Counted from the stretch's first letter, positions 21,767 through 36,700 are shown. The stretch: 64,000 nucleotides of DNA from Siderastrea siderea (GCA_964030785.1 OZ034969.1:33546601-33610600); one strand, 5' to 3'. The notes: generated from the sequence alone by a model not told the origin. Program-made: numbers and translations.

Positions 21767-24700
21767 ATGACCATGGCTCAATGCACGCAGAGCGCGTTCG
21801 AGTTTGTACAGAGCGCATTTTGCCCTATGGTTGCTGTTATGTGCAGTGAAGATGCGGAGAAGGTCTGCCAGAAAAACAACTTGAGCTTCGTCGAGATGGT
21901 GCGGCCATTTTGTCATCTTACAAGCGAAGGTAATTACTTTGAGATAACACAATTTTCAGTGTTAACAAGTCACTCTTTCACTCCATTATTGATAATTTGT
22001 TTCAGTGATAAAAATGTTTCGATTTTGTAAGTGTGCACCGTCACTGAACGTAATAGCGGAAGCAATTATCGTTTTATTTAACGCTGATTTATTAATAGAT
22101 TTTACCATGTATTATTTTATTGTTTAATACTGTTTTGCGAGCTTGCATCTCGGCAAAATTAATTCGTACTTTCATGAACATTTGAAAGTTCAGCATTATC
22201 TATCACAAGATCAAATTAGACGCAAACATGAATAATATTGTGAAGTACACGTACAAGTGTTACCATATTGTGTTACTCCCAGTGGGGTAAGCTAACTGTA
22301 GTTTAAGAAGAACAAGTGCTCTTGATATCTACAAAATGCAGTGATCATGAGCATACAAGCCACAGTAAGCTATTGATACAAATATTATGTATGATTATTT
22401 GGCAAGTTGTGTTTCTTTTTGTAATCATATCCCAGATATGAAATTAATGGCTTTGCTGGATAGTAAGTGATGCAAATGCAATGAACGAGTAGACTGCCAT
22501 AAGTAGTGTTAGGCTATCACTGAGAAAAGAGAGAGAAGCACCGTACAAGAGCTGTGCCCTTTCGTCACTCCAATCCTTGATAATCAGAATCAACACAAAT
22601 TCCACATTGTTGAGGTTTTGTTTTCTTCTGTTGCCTTTTGTCCAGATTTCATTTTGGGTAGGGCATTGACTAGCTTTAAATAAATAATTATTCACCTAGC
22701 AAAGTCATACTTCATGATCATATGGCACATCAATAAGCTTGTCCCTTGATACCATGGTTTTCATTTACCTAAGGAAAGCCTTTGATTTACAGATACACTG
22801 TAGGTAAATAAACATGCTTGCATGTAAACATGAACTCCAAAGTTCAGTCGCACAAAAATCACATTTCAACTTGTTCATTTGAATTATGTGTGGAGCAGGA
22901 ACGGGTGTCTTTGTCTTCCGTCACTCTTATAATCGGAGTGGATTGTACACTCGGATTATAGGAGTGTAGTCTCATACACTGTAGGTAAATAAATATGCTT
23001 GCACGTAAACATGAACTCCAAAGTTCAGTCGCACAAAAATCACGTTTCAACTTGTTCATTTGAATTATGTGTGGAGCAGGAGTGGGTGTCTATGTCTTCC
23101 GTCACTCTAATAATCCGAGTGGGAGGTAATTCGGGAGTAGTCGGGTGAAAACCTGGAATTTCAAAATCCTACAAGAGGTCACTCAGTGATACAATGTAAC
23201 ACGTCACTGACATGTCAATGATTTCAATGTCGTTGTTTTGCAGCTCATATCCGAGATCCCTCTGGTGTAATCCACTCGGTGAAAAACTGGCGGATCAGAC
23301 TGGTTGAAATGTCAGCGACCCATCCACCTCAGCATGTTGTGAACAAACTGTTAAGTGAAGTTGTGTCAAGAACTCAGCCCCTCAATACTGATCCAAGCAG
23401 CTTGACTCCTGAAGCACAGTCCAAAGGTGAGAAGTGGAGTTAAACTTTCTTTTACTGGAACAATAGACACTGGAAACACAGTAGAATCTCAACAACTTGA
23501 ACCATGGTTAACTTAATTAAACTTCTTCCAAGCTTGAGCCAAAGTATCATCATGCTCAAATAATATTGTTCCACCTTTTGTGTCAGTTAAAATGTCATAC
23601 TGTATCTTAGGCTATTATTACTATTCAAGAAAGACATTCTGGACTGATCTTGTTACTGGATCACTTGTAACTTGTTCATGTACAGAGTATAATTATACAT
23701 GTACATGTACAGCTGTATATTTTCCTTGTTTGTTCCCCTTGTATCCTTGGTGTAAGCCATGGACACTGACTTCCTAAATGTTATATATAAAACTTTGAAT
23801 TAATCGTATCCGTCCATCCAGGGGTTGGATTGGCCACTGCCAAAAAAAGTCATTGCATACATTTAACAGGTATAATAATGTACAATGCGAAGGCATCTGT
23901 TCCTGGATTGAAAAGTAAAGTACAAAGAAAAGTTTCCTTAGAAATATAACACAGTCTTCATTCCTTTATTGTTTCTTTATTTTATCACAGCATCTGCACC
24001 TTGGTTTGAAGCCTTTCGAGACTGCTTCTTTCAGCTTGTGAAACCATCTGATCATGAATTCATTAGGCACTTTTTAGCTTGTATCCTTTTCACAATAATA
24101 TTAATTTATTTTTACTTATTAGATGGATGTTTTGTCTTTGCCTGAAAATATAACTTTTAATGGTTCTATAATAAAGTATGCTAGGTATATTTTCATCATC
24201 ACACTGCTGTAAGCACCCTCACCTGGCCATGTCTTGAGCAAAATTGACAATCTTATCCTCAGAGGGACTGGTGTCAGGAGTGATCTGGAAGTCCCTCATC
24301 TTGTAAAGAAAGAGTTTGTGTGGGTAATCAGGGTTTCTCTGCCTATGAGGAGGCATTTGTAGAGCTCGTAATCTAGCCAGGTTCTCAGGGATGTCAGTAA
24401 GGGATGGGGGCTGGGTGAATCACTGCAGGTGAATCATAGCAGGTGAATCATAGTAAGCACAATGCGATTTACCCATTGTGGTTCACCCGTGGTCACAAAA
24501 TTAGGATGGAAATTAGGGCTTAGAAAGATTTTACTAAAGAAATACTATTTCCTTGCAATATGGACAGTCATGAAGAACCAGAAGATCTACAAAATAATTT
24601 CCTGAGACGTTTTGTGTTTGTTGGTCAATCGTGGTGGGTGAATTGTAGTTGCTTTTGGAGAATCATCGTGGAAAATCCAGGCCTGTGCACGGTGGGGAAA

Positions 24701-27700
24701 TCAGCTGTAACATTTAACATCATTCTCATTGTTACCATATTTGTCTTGACTTTGTGTGTTTCCTGTATCTGTCTCAAAACATTACTGTGCAAGTGAACAT
24801 TTTCCTTGACACTAAATTATTATTAAAGGTCTGATTGTTGTATCATCCCATCATCCTGACCCCATGAATGCTTTTGCCACCATGAGTTCACAGCAGATAG
24901 AGCAACAGTCAGAACAGCATGGCCATTTTAAGTGGTTCACCAATACCGTGTTTAAGTACCACCTCCTTTTGCACGATGTCAGTGTAGGAGAGGAGTCCAA
25001 GTAAGAAGCTATTGTTGCATATAAAATAACAGGCCATTTTCAAGTTGTCTTGTGCCTCTTTTTGAAAGCGAGGCCTGGTGCACAACTTTTCATATAAAAA
25101 TGAGTTTTATTTCCATGTGAATGAAAACTCAATTTCAGATGAAAGGCTGTGCACCAAGACTTGCTTTGAAAAAGAGGCTCAAGACAACTCGGAAATGGCA
25201 TATAAGACAGGGTAAGGGTGTGGTGGGGACAGGGGTTTGGGAACTCAAGGGAAAAGAGGGCACACAGTGCACAGGAAGCGGGAAAAGAGGTGGTAGGGAG
25301 TTGGATTCCCAAGGTGGTAGAAGTGGAAGAAGTGGGAAACATTATGCATTATTGCATTTTCAATTAAAAAAGGACAGGAAGGTGGAAGCCAACAAAAATA
25401 GGGTGGGAACTGGGGTGGTAAGGCACAGGATAACACTATTTTACAAATGGGGCAACTTAACTGACAGCACCATTCAAATATACATACATACGGACAAACA
25501 CTGAGAAGATACATCAGAAGACTGAATATTTTTCAAACGTTCTAACATATGGAGAATGGTTGAGAACGTGAGACTAACAGTGACAAAATGTAGTAACATA
25601 CAGAAAATGTTTAGAAGACTGATACTTTAAGGAAGGTACTAACGTAGAGAGAAATGTTGAAAAAAAAGGTACGACTAACATCTTACATGTACAAGCATGT
25701 AACATAAAGAGGAACATCTAGAAGATAAGACTATTAGGTACCTAAAATGTAGAAACGTTTAGGATGAGACTTTTTTAATACCCTACGAACATGTATGGAC
25801 ATAATGAGAAAAGTTACCAACTAAAGACAAGACTTACATGGTACATAGTGCAACAGACAAATCTTCTCATAATTTAGTACAATGAGAAATCCTTTTACAA
25901 TCCAGATCTCTTGGATATTTCTAATCCAGGGCTTAGTATGTGGTTCTAACCAGTTACAAAATTAATGATACCACTGGGGGTAAATTTTACATAATTTAAA
26001 TGCTCATCATACATTGTTTGGTTAATAAGCAACTCTTTTATTTTTTTGTTTATTTGTTTATTTATCTATTTATTTACACTTTGCAGGGCAGAAAGTGTTT
26101 ACCAGAGTATGAAGTCTGTTTATGGTCCAAATGCTTGTCATCTGCTACAGATTAACTCTGTACATCACACTGGAGCCAATCCTCGACCAAACCTGCCTGA
26201 TCCCTGGAGCCAGTTTATCATACCAACAAGTGAAGACACACTGGTGAGCTCCCACATGTATATGCCAAAAAACATAAAATCCTCTCCGCTAAATAATTAA
26301 GATGATCAATACTCAAAATGTGCCTCAATTGACAGGAAAAAAATTGGCTGTGATGACTTTATTTAATTAAAATAATATTTCAATAGTAATAAGGGTTTTT
26401 CAAAATCAGTGCACCAATGAAAAGAGACAGCTGTTATCTGTAGCCACCGCTTACTTCTCCATATGACTCTCCTTGATAAGCAATGGAAATGGGAGAATTG
26501 ACAAAACGGTGCAGAATATTCCATCTTTCTTATCCAAAGTGAACAAGAGGTGTACCTTTGTAGGTACAGTACACTGTATTCCATGACTTCTAATTTAAGT
26601 TTTTCCCTTGTAGTTCGTTAGCCAGTTTTAGCTGTTGCCCAAACTTCTGGTTTTCCCTAAGTACTCTGTGCCATGCCATATTAACAGTATTAACGGTATG
26701 TTTTGAAGGACATGCTATAGTGTACACTGTACAGTGAAACCTGGATTTTATAAATTGCCAAGGGACTGGGGAGAGTGGTTCATGATATCTAGGGTTCATT
26801 ATTTAGAGTTTCTTTTCCACACATTACAATATTACTGGGCTGAAAAATATTGTTTGCTATCCCGAGGACTTCGTTGTAATTAAAGGTTAGTTAAATCTAG
26901 GTTCCACTGTATTTCACTTGTTTAATCCTTTTTGCCATCTTCATTCAACACATGTGCATCAGCCTACGTGTACATGTAGTTGTAACAACTAAGTTTCCAA
27001 TGGGCTTTCTTGTTCTTCACAAAAATGTAAATCAATTTGTTTACTTTTGCATTAATTAATTTGCTATAATTTGTTCTCCTTTCACACAGGACTGGGATGA
27101 TGATGAAGTAGATGCAGATACCCAGACTGTAGAAGATGACCCTGAGAACTGTGCCGTTGACGAGAACTTTGATCCTGAAGCCACTGTTGAAGAACCAGAT
27201 GGAGGACCAGGTCGTGTCCGTAGTAGCTCAGGTCCCATTCTGATTGGTCCGTTGACATTTGACGATGGCCCTAATCCTGAGGATGAGCTGGAAAATGACA
27301 CTTCACCAAAACACTTTCATACAAAACAAAACGAAAAACACCATCACCATCTTGCCAGTCATTACCGCTACTTTTCCAGTCGGCATTTTTCTGGTGGCAC
27401 TAGGGGCACAGCAACACAAAGGAATCATGGTTTGTGCTTGAGTCTGAGTGACCATGATAGGATCAAGATATTTGTTCATGAGCTGGGTTACAGAGGACTG
27501 CTCCAGTACATTGAGAAGTTGATGAGATATCTTAATGATCAGGTAATGATAGTTTCGTCATGTAAGTGAAGTATGTTCATGTTACATGAATGACTGAAGT
27601 CTCTAGAGTGCACAGTTACATGTAGGCAACTTAACTCAGGTCACTTTTCCCAGGATACTCCCCACCAGGCAATGCTAGAGGGTAATAATCTTTCCCTGCT

Positions 27701-30700
27701 GCCTACAGCTCTTGCAAACTACACTGTAATGTTATGTTTTATTCTGCTTGTTACTCAAACAGGGCATCTGACAGGATGCGGTGGTGCAGATCCCCATTAT
27801 TCTCTAATATCCGCATCCTTGGAGCATTTTCCACATAAAAAATGCCTATTATTAGTGATAAAGCAGCTGCTTTCCATCCTCACAAGATAAAAGCCGAAGA
27901 CATTGATTATTTTGAAGCAGTTTTTCTCCTAAACATCAACGAAGACATGCCGCTTTGTTCGCGAGAGATTTTCGCATCTTTTGGCGATGAGCCTGGGTAG
28001 TAGTTTTGTTCTTGCACTGATTTCTATTGGACAAAAAGCATTGACATTTCAGTGAATAGCAGTTGTTGTTGCACTGTAAGACACTGGGTTTGATGACTAC
28101 TTGTGTGAGAAAACTTGAACGTCTTGTCTAATTTTGCTTGTTCAGCTTCTCAAAGAACCATGTGCAGTTTAATGTATAGATAAATTTGTCCTCAAAAAGA
28201 TGAAGAAGGAGAAGGATCCTCACTAAGCAGTTCACATAACAGCAAAACATTGGAAAGGCACAATCATCAGTGTTCTAAATTGTTTGAATTTCGGCATAAT
28301 CCAGCTTGTTTTCTGCATAATATACAGTGTACCTTAAAATTCCCACATAACTTTAGATTTTTTTCTGCACCCTATCAGATGGCCTGCTTAAAGGATAACA
28401 TAAAAGAGTAATATTTTAATTTTTGTTTTCATCAAGTGACATGTACATGATTGATCATGAACTACAATGATGATGTCAATCAAGGTTTAGTCAACTGACT
28501 CTTAGGTGGTTATTAAAGTAATTTGCTTGCTAGTACATGGAACGTGTTTGCAACATCTCATTTCAGTCATAACTAGTCTTTGTTGCAGCTGTGCTGCTAG
28601 GTTTTGTTTTTGGTTCTTTTCAGATGTTCTGCATTTTGTCTTAACATAAGACAGACTACTATCACTCATCAAACATTGGTTACTCTGTGTATGTTTGCAG
28701 ATTGTTTCTCGTAAAGGTCTCCACCGTTCTATCTTCAGTGCAACCAAGAAGTGGTTTGGTGGAGGAAAACCAGCTGGTCTGGCATCTGGTTTGGTGCCAG
28801 GAATTATGTAAGCTTTACAAAATACATTATTGTGTATGTGCATTTTGCATGTTAGCTCTTGTGTGCAAATACTTTAGGCAATTGTACCTGCAAGAGAGTA
28901 AAGATGAGTACAAGCATTGAATCAAATTCTTTTTTGAGTTGAGTTTCGGTTTCGGGAGTTTAAGTTACTATAAGTTCAAGCTGAGTTTGAGGTAATGCTA
29001 TACTGAAAATGATAGTTCAACATTGGACGTTGTCTAAAGAAATTTGTAAAATGAGAGACACAAAGGTGACTCAGATTTTGTTCAAGATCTTGTTAACTGG
29101 TTACCTATGGTACTAAGTACATTGTAAAGTAGTTAGGTGTAGCCACATCGTTCCATCACCTTGAGTACAGTTGAAATTGTGTGTGTGTGATTTGAATTTT
29201 TTCCATAATGCATTGCAGAAGACCTGTAAAACATCCATGTATGCAAGGGGAATTGGAATGAGGCTTGTGTAAAACATCCAGGATGACAGAACTGATGTCT
29301 GAACAGTTCTGAATAAAAAAAAATAGGGATGGGGGAACAAGGGCAGGAAAAGTGGGTGGGGAGTGTATGGGAAGCACAATAAGGGAGGGGAGGGGGGGGG
29401 GAGAAATGGGGTTCCCAAATTGGAGGGAAGCAGAAGAAGTGACTTATGGCATAATATTTTGCATTCATAAAAGTGCAAAGAGGTGGGATCCAGCAAGAAT
29501 GGGGTGTGAGCCGAGGTTGGATCGTATGGGAAATGGAAAGTATGGGCCCCCTGTCCCCAGCTCCACAGTAAAAAAAATTGTGCCTCACGTAAAGCAACCC
29601 TGACGTCTGAAAGAACAAGTACATTCAGCTAAGCAAGAAGAAAATTGTTTCCAGCTCTGAGCATAGGATTGAATTTTGCTTCTTTTTAGTTACACCAATG
29701 ATGCCCCAGAACTGTATCAGCGCAAACTAGGAGACCTCGCTTTTCTGGTCCAGAACTATGAGTTAGCTTACAACTGTTACCACACGGCCAAGAGAGACTT
29801 CAACAATGAGCATGCGTGGTTTTACTTTGCTGGAGCACTGGTAAGGAAAAGCCTTGTTTTTCACCATTTACATTGATGAATATCTAGGTGTAAATGAAAC
29901 CCTATTCTGTATTACATGTGTAGGTGTAGCAAAGGTGGAGTATATCTTCATTTGCACATTTTTGCATAAAACTGACATAAATTTCCATAAATTTACTTAT
30001 GGTGCCTTTACACAGTAAACATTTTTTGCATAACATTGGCAGTGTGCTTGGATACAGACTGAATTGTCAAACCTCCCCAAGGGGCTTTTCAAAGACTAAT
30101 ATAATAAACAGCAGTATGTTGATCATTTTAAAAACAACAAAAAATTTGTGATGACATTAACCCAGACTTTACATGTAGTTTTTTTCTTATGTCTAATTTC
30201 ATGGTCTTAGGATCAGCCACTGTCATGCATTGTTATTATGAAATTGATGTGGATCTACAGCTGTACATGTACATTGTTTTTGTCAGGAAATGGCAGCCAT
30301 ATCAGCATTCATGGCTTCACAGCGCCCTTACCCCACCCACTATATGGAGACATCCATCACCACATACCTCAATGCATGCAGGTATTATTCTTATTGTAGA
30401 CTGCAACATTGTTGAGAGTCTTTCATTGCCCTCTGTTGCCAAGTTTAAATCTTGATTTCTCCCAACCTAGGCTTGGATTAATTTTCTCATAAAATGGCTT
30501 ACAATGTATTCTGCCTGCTGGCAATGCTCGTTAAAATCGCTTATTCTGCTCAAACTTCTGCTCAGACACACACACACAAAAAATAAATTCTGCTCCAATT
30601 CTGCTTGGTACACGAAAAATTCTTGGCCCTTCAGGCCTTGTGTATTTTTGCAAATATGGAAGGAACCCAGGACCTAACCCCTAAATACTAATTAGGTATT

Positions 30701-33700
30701 CACTATGTGTAGCAAAATTGTAATTCATCTTACTTCAAAGTATGTGATTTAATCATTTGAGCGTGTTTACGCTAATAATCACATTAATCACAAGGTTCCA
30801 TTTGTTTTGTATCAAGTTTTGAATTTTTCTTGTGACTGTTATGCATATTAAAGATGTTCCTGATTGTCTGCTATTCTGCTCAAATTTATTATTATGCTGA
30901 AAAATGCCTTGTTCACCTCAAATATTGCTTATTCCTGCTCGAAATTCTGCCAGCAGAATTTATCCAAGCCTACCCCAGCCATGAGGTGTAATACACTGTA
31001 CATGTCTACCCGTGACTTACCTTTTTTGAATTTTTTTTTGCTTTCAGACAGCACCAGTTTGCTATTAGAGCCACTCTGCTGAGCACTGAAGCACTTAAGT
31101 CCCGCAACATTTACTTTGATTCTGCAATGCAGTTCATGAGAATGACTGCCGAGGTAAAAGCCCCGGCAAAGAGAAGGCACAAGTCAATGCAATGTGAACA
31201 TTGCATTCACTTGCAACTCTGTTGGCCACATCTTGCATTCACTTGCATTAAATTGCATATTTACAGTACCGCTCGAAAGTATTGGTGCATAAGCACGCGG
31301 CGAAACCTCATCCTCCGCCATTTTGTTTTCCTCGAATTTGCCGCGGTGGGACGAAAACCGCAACCTCGGTAAGGACGAAAGAGACCGAACACCGCGGCTG
31401 ACTTGACGCGGCTATGCCTCGGTAACCAAACAATAGTGGCTAATTTCTATTGTTTTGGCATTGTTTATACTTTATCTCACTAATATTCTCGAAGGAGCAA
31501 ATATACAAAAGGTTAGCAGTATAATTTCACAAGATTGCGCTTCGTGATAAAACCGATTTCGGACTCGATCGTGTGCTGTCACGCCGGCTTGGCATTGCAG
31601 GTGTTTTTATCACCAAGTGCAATTATAAACAAAGAACTTTAAAGATCGTGTTTTTATTGGTATTAGATCGTTTAAGGAGAGCTATGAGCAAGCCGATGTA
31701 TTTAAATGTTTTTTGAGCAAGCCGGTAGTCCGTGCGATACAACACGAGAGGTTCTCGTTTCAGACTTTGCAAGACGGCGGGACTAGGCGCCAGAATCATG
31801 CACAATCACAATAGAATGGATTGTCGGGCAACCGCAAGCAAACTTCGAGCGAACGAACAGAAGCTGACACGTTCAATAGTAAAGTAAAACATGTTCTTTA
31901 TTTCAAAAAAAAAAAAACAGTTTTAGTCGGCAAACACGACTATGTGGTGCCAAGCGTTGCGTGAACAATTTGCGTGCCAAATGCGACGTACGCTAAAATT
32001 TTCAGAATTGAAATATGCCTTCGCCATACTCAAACATGCCGTCAAAAGGGAAACTGCTGACTGCTGAATGTAACTTGAACTAAAAAGCAAAAGTTATGAT
32101 GTTAGAAAGAGAATTAGAGTAAAATAGCAAGTTTTTTCCTGAGATTATTTTTAGTTCACGGAGCATTGCACTGAATTTGAATTTGCATACTGTGAGTCTC
32201 AAAATAAATTGTGCGAGCGAGTGGGAACAAATCGAACCTTTCTAGATCTTTTGCGCACTTAATCCTTCAATGATAATTGAAATAGTAAATGAAACTCATG
32301 TTGAAGCTCAAAGACAATGCCAAGTGTAAAAGAATTTGTAAGAAATAGCGATATATAGCGCGGAGTTAGTTTCAGTTCAAAAGCGCATAATTTGTATAAT
32401 GGCGAAATCTGACCTTTTCAGTGAACCGAACGTCAGATGGTATGTAACGCAACAATTCTATCTCTATGATGTCCGTTTTATTTCTTCTAGCTGTTGTAAA
32501 TGGCACGAGTTTCCATTTCTTTCTTCGACTAACGTTAGCGTTCAGCAAAAGTGCTCAGAAGTCACAGTTTGTGAATCACGGTAAAAGCAATAATCATGTG
32601 AAATCTATCACATCATAAAATCATCGGCGCGCGACGTCTCGCTTATTGAAGTCAATTAATCTTTGAAACAAAGGAAACAAAAGGCTATTCAAACACCACC
32701 GCGTCCTATTCTTTACCGCGGTATTTCTGACCGCAAAAATCCGAGGTAAAACCGGAGTTTTCAAAGAAGTTAGACGAGGTTTTCCCGAGGTCAAACCGGA
32801 GATACAAACTGCAATTCCACCGCGGCAGTATCGCGGAAAATGCACCAATACTTTCGAGCGGTACTGTATGAGTGGATTTTGAAGTAACATGTCCTTTTCA
32901 AACTTCTTTTCATTTGATAGGATTCTGACCTTCTCTGTGCACTGCTTTTGGAGCAAGCAGCCCATTGTTTTTTTCACACCAACCCACCCATGATCCGCAA
33001 ATATGCTTTTAACATGATTTTAGCAGGTCATCGCTACAGCAAATCAGCACAGGTAAGGCATAACTATAACACTGATTAACCAGTATAAATCGTTTTGAAA
33101 CATGGCATTTTACATGTATGTAAATGTGAAATGATTGAAAGTTGTTGGAAGATCGAAATTGATCTGAGCATGCAAAGATCAGCAAAAGCACCTAAGTACA
33201 AGGACTCCTCATAGGCTGTCCTGAAAATTTCAGCCTACTGAAACTTAATGGGAGCACAGAGGATTCAATGAGAGTGCAAGACAGTTGGTGGGGAGACATT
33301 TGAGCTGCCACTGTTTCCCAAGAAATTTGAGCAGATTTAAATGCAATAATTAAAGTATGCGACTGTCAGTGAAAGCAATTTCAAGACAGTTACAGGTTAA
33401 CATAATTTTAATAATAAATATAGACAAATAAAATTGAGAACAAAAAACAATCAAGAAAAACTGAATAACACATTTAAAGAAATTGGTTAACTTTTAATGT
33501 GAAATAAAAGTTATTGAACTGGTATGATATATTTTGTTTTATCTTTGATTTCCCTGCTGCTCAGAGGAAGCACTCTTTGAGATGTTATCGACAGGCTCTT
33601 CATGTATACAATGAAAAATCATGGCACCTTGCTGAGGTTTGTGCTATTACAATAATAATTAGTATGGGCAAGTTATCACGTGCTGTTGGTTTTTCATGTA

Positions 33701-36700
33701 CAAAGGTCTTTGTGAGTGCTCCTTTCTTGACAGCTGCTCAAGTAACTGACCTCTGTTGAAAAAACAATTATTGTATAGTTGAACCCCGGCAACTTAAACT
33801 TTCAGGTGAACACAAAACTGTCTGAAGTTACAAGTTGCCTGAGTTATCAATGCCAAGACTACTATAACAGAATGAAGCAGGCCTGGGGACCTGTAGATGT
33901 GCTCCAAGTCGCCCATGTTTTTTTTGGGGGGGGGGGGGGGTGGGCTTGAGGCAAACGCAATGTGCAATGCTAAGAAAATTTGTGCGTATTGCGTGCAATT
34001 TGATGCAAATGAATTTTCAACCAGCCACCATTTTGATTCATGTTTGTGGGTCATGTGCATGTCCTCATTGATCAGAACAAGTGACTTGGAGCAAGTCTAG
34101 AGCACCTGCAATCTGTTTCTAGCTTGGAAGAGTTGATTTGAATTTCCTTGTACATGTACATGTACATGTACATTGTGTAATCAAATAAATTATATGTTTT
34201 AGCTTTCCTTGAAAGTTCCGTTTTTGTACAAGACAAGCACAGATATAACATTTTGAATTCTCTTTTTTGTAGGACCACATCAATTTCACTCTTGGCCGGC
34301 AGTCATTTAATTTGCGGTTGTTGGAGGATGCACAAACTTTCTTCAGGCAACTACTAGAGTATGAAAGCCTTCAATCCCCAGAAACACAGGCATCCTACCT
34401 CAGAGAATTTCTTTTTGTTTTTAAGGTATTTTTAGCCATTATGAGTGAACATTAATTTCATACCAAGGCTCTTGGCATTGGGACAAGTCGCAGCACAAAA
34501 TGTACCTGACAAAAGTAATGTTTCCTACCCACAATGGGACATGCAGTATACATGTAGATTGTAGGAGAGACACATAGCCAGGGCGGAATCACAATGTACG
34601 ATGACAAGACAGTTTTACACACTACTAAAAGGGTACCCATGGCACACCTGCTTTTGATACTTATTCTTTTCTCTCCTTCCAGCAACTGAAAGATATGAAG
34701 CAGAAAGACAAATCACAAGTGGATAAACTCCCTGTTCTACCATTACCAATGATCGAGCAAGATTTGACTCGAGTAATACCATGTTATAGACACAGCATGC
34801 TTCAAGGCAAACACCAAGAAAAGAGATTGATGAACAGTACACATGAAACAAAGGACAACTTTTTTAATCAAACATTCAGTGTGAATAACGAAATAGGAAA
34901 AAATAGCAATTGGACTTCAGTAGGTCTTACCTCTTTTGAGGATAAGTTTGACCCCAAGATTTCACGGCAGTGGATTCAGCTTGAGGAAGAAACATATGAG
35001 AGCGTCAATGTTACACCTTTGCCCCCATTTTTCCGCCTTCACATGCCATGTTTAAGTGTGAAGACAAATAACAGCACAAGGCCTCTCTGTGTTGTCAGAG
35101 GTGCGTATAGAACATGTCTGTGTTTCTGGTATGCTATTAAAACTGAAAGAATGCTGAAAGATTGGGGAAGTGAAAAACTTAAAGCCGTCAATAAGGGGAT
35201 GGGGATAAAGATGTTTCCTGATTATTAGAGTTTGAACTGCAGCTACTCTGATAGGCAAACAAGACATGGCTACTCTTTCCATTTTCTGATCTACTTCAAA
35301 AATAAGTGACACCAATAATTTTTGACCCTGCACTTTTAAATTGAAACAAAAGTGTTTGCCTAGGTGTTTCTTCTTTGGTTTGCCATTTTTTTTATCTCCT
35401 TGAAAAAGTAGGGCTGAAGAACTCGAACAACGGGCTGCCAACCAATTGGAGAATTCATTTTACTTGAAGTTATCACAAAGGAAAAGGGCCATGGTGGCTG
35501 GCTAGGCACGATTTCAAAAGTAAAGAGGGAGTTTCTTTAATCAGTTTCGGTAAAAGCTGATTTCTCTATGATTTCAGTGTTACTCCATTAATTTCCAAAT
35601 AGATGCCATTCAGTTTGCACCTGCAGTATAAAGTGTTACTGCTCCATTGAGTTAACAGAAGTAATACGTACAGGTATAATAACCAGGTTGACATTTGTAG
35701 TCAAACTAGCTGTCAAAAGATTTTGTGTTTGATGTGTGACACATGTTTTGTATGTTCAGTCCTTAACTTTCAAGTCTGTTTTTTCCCTCTTTTAGAAAGT
35801 GTTGGAATTGAAGTGGTCATGAAAAATCCATTGAAGATTCCATTGAACCTGACAAACCTCATGTTACTGTGGAAATTCACTCCAGAAAACCACACAGATA
35901 GCATTTCGAATGAGGTAAGTTGAACTGTGTGTTTGCAATATTTTTACGTTCGTACACTTTCCTTTGTTACAAGTGTCTTTTTTATTCCATGAAGGGTGGT
36001 GTGATAAAAGTGCTGGATACCAATTAAGTACAGTGGGTCATTGAAATCTGTTGGCCAACATAATTTAGAGTGGCTGCTTCAGTGCCTGTATTTAAAAATT
36101 AATGTTCAACAGTGTTTCCTAAACTGCACCATGCTGATTGTTGAATTAGGCCATTCTAACTTTCTTCCAGGGCTATTTTACTTGCATGTAGCAATGTTCT
36201 GAATGATGTGAAGAGGTCATTATGTCGTTCAACATTTGTTGAGCCATGTTGAAACGTGTATTGTTCGCTTTATCCATGGTTAACCATGCCAACATGAAGA
36301 CTTGTACAAATGATGAGTTTTATTTATTTTAAACCAATTGTTTTTGTTGTAGTCTTCTCCCAGGGATGATGTTGTCAAAACAGAAGTAATAAAGAACTTT
36401 GATATCAGCGGAATTGAAACAAAAGCTGTAAGTATATCGCTGCTACAAATATAATGAATTCCTTCTGGGTTTTTGAATGCCCCCTTAACAATCCAACGAA
36501 TATCTAATGGATTGCCCTGTAACCCATGTAAATTTAACAATGGCCTCTTTGGAACCTAAAAAAATCCTTTCTAAAAGTTGCTTCTCAACCCTCATATCAA
36601 CTTACAGATGTAGTACTGACAGTGACGGTTGTTTATTGTCTCTACCAAATTGCTTACGACTTCTTTTCTGGAGTCGTCCTTCAGAAAATATAGATTTTTG

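Larger units (their letters stand above)
21767..36427 (+). other. TRAPPC8: TRAPPC8 exon map, exons 1-16
   Basis: Coding exons: 21767-21929; 23244-23426; 23991-24080; 24829-25000; 26087-26243; 27090-27542; 28701-28807; 29690-29840; 30287-30381; 31048-31153; 32921-33052; 33565-33636; 34273-34425; 34683-35100; 35796-35914; 36353-36427. Exon 6 (residues about 256-406) carries a long acidic stretch followed by a His-rich stretch before the conserved DHDRI block. Exon 14 holds a Ser/Thr/Asn-rich linker. Introns 2, 3, 5, 6, 8 and 11-16 show no element I can name, apart from an ACATGT run at 34149-34172 and a G run near 33921-33939 (intron 12). Confidence 0.9.

Noticed and set aside
24560..24796. 78-codon frame with a hydrophobic segment
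   Set aside because: Entirely inside TRAPPC8 intron 3 with no splice connection or family match.
29133..29624. 163-codon minus-strand open frame
   Set aside because: Spans the G-rich repeat in TRAPPC8 intron 7; Pro/His-rich low-complexity product, no family features.
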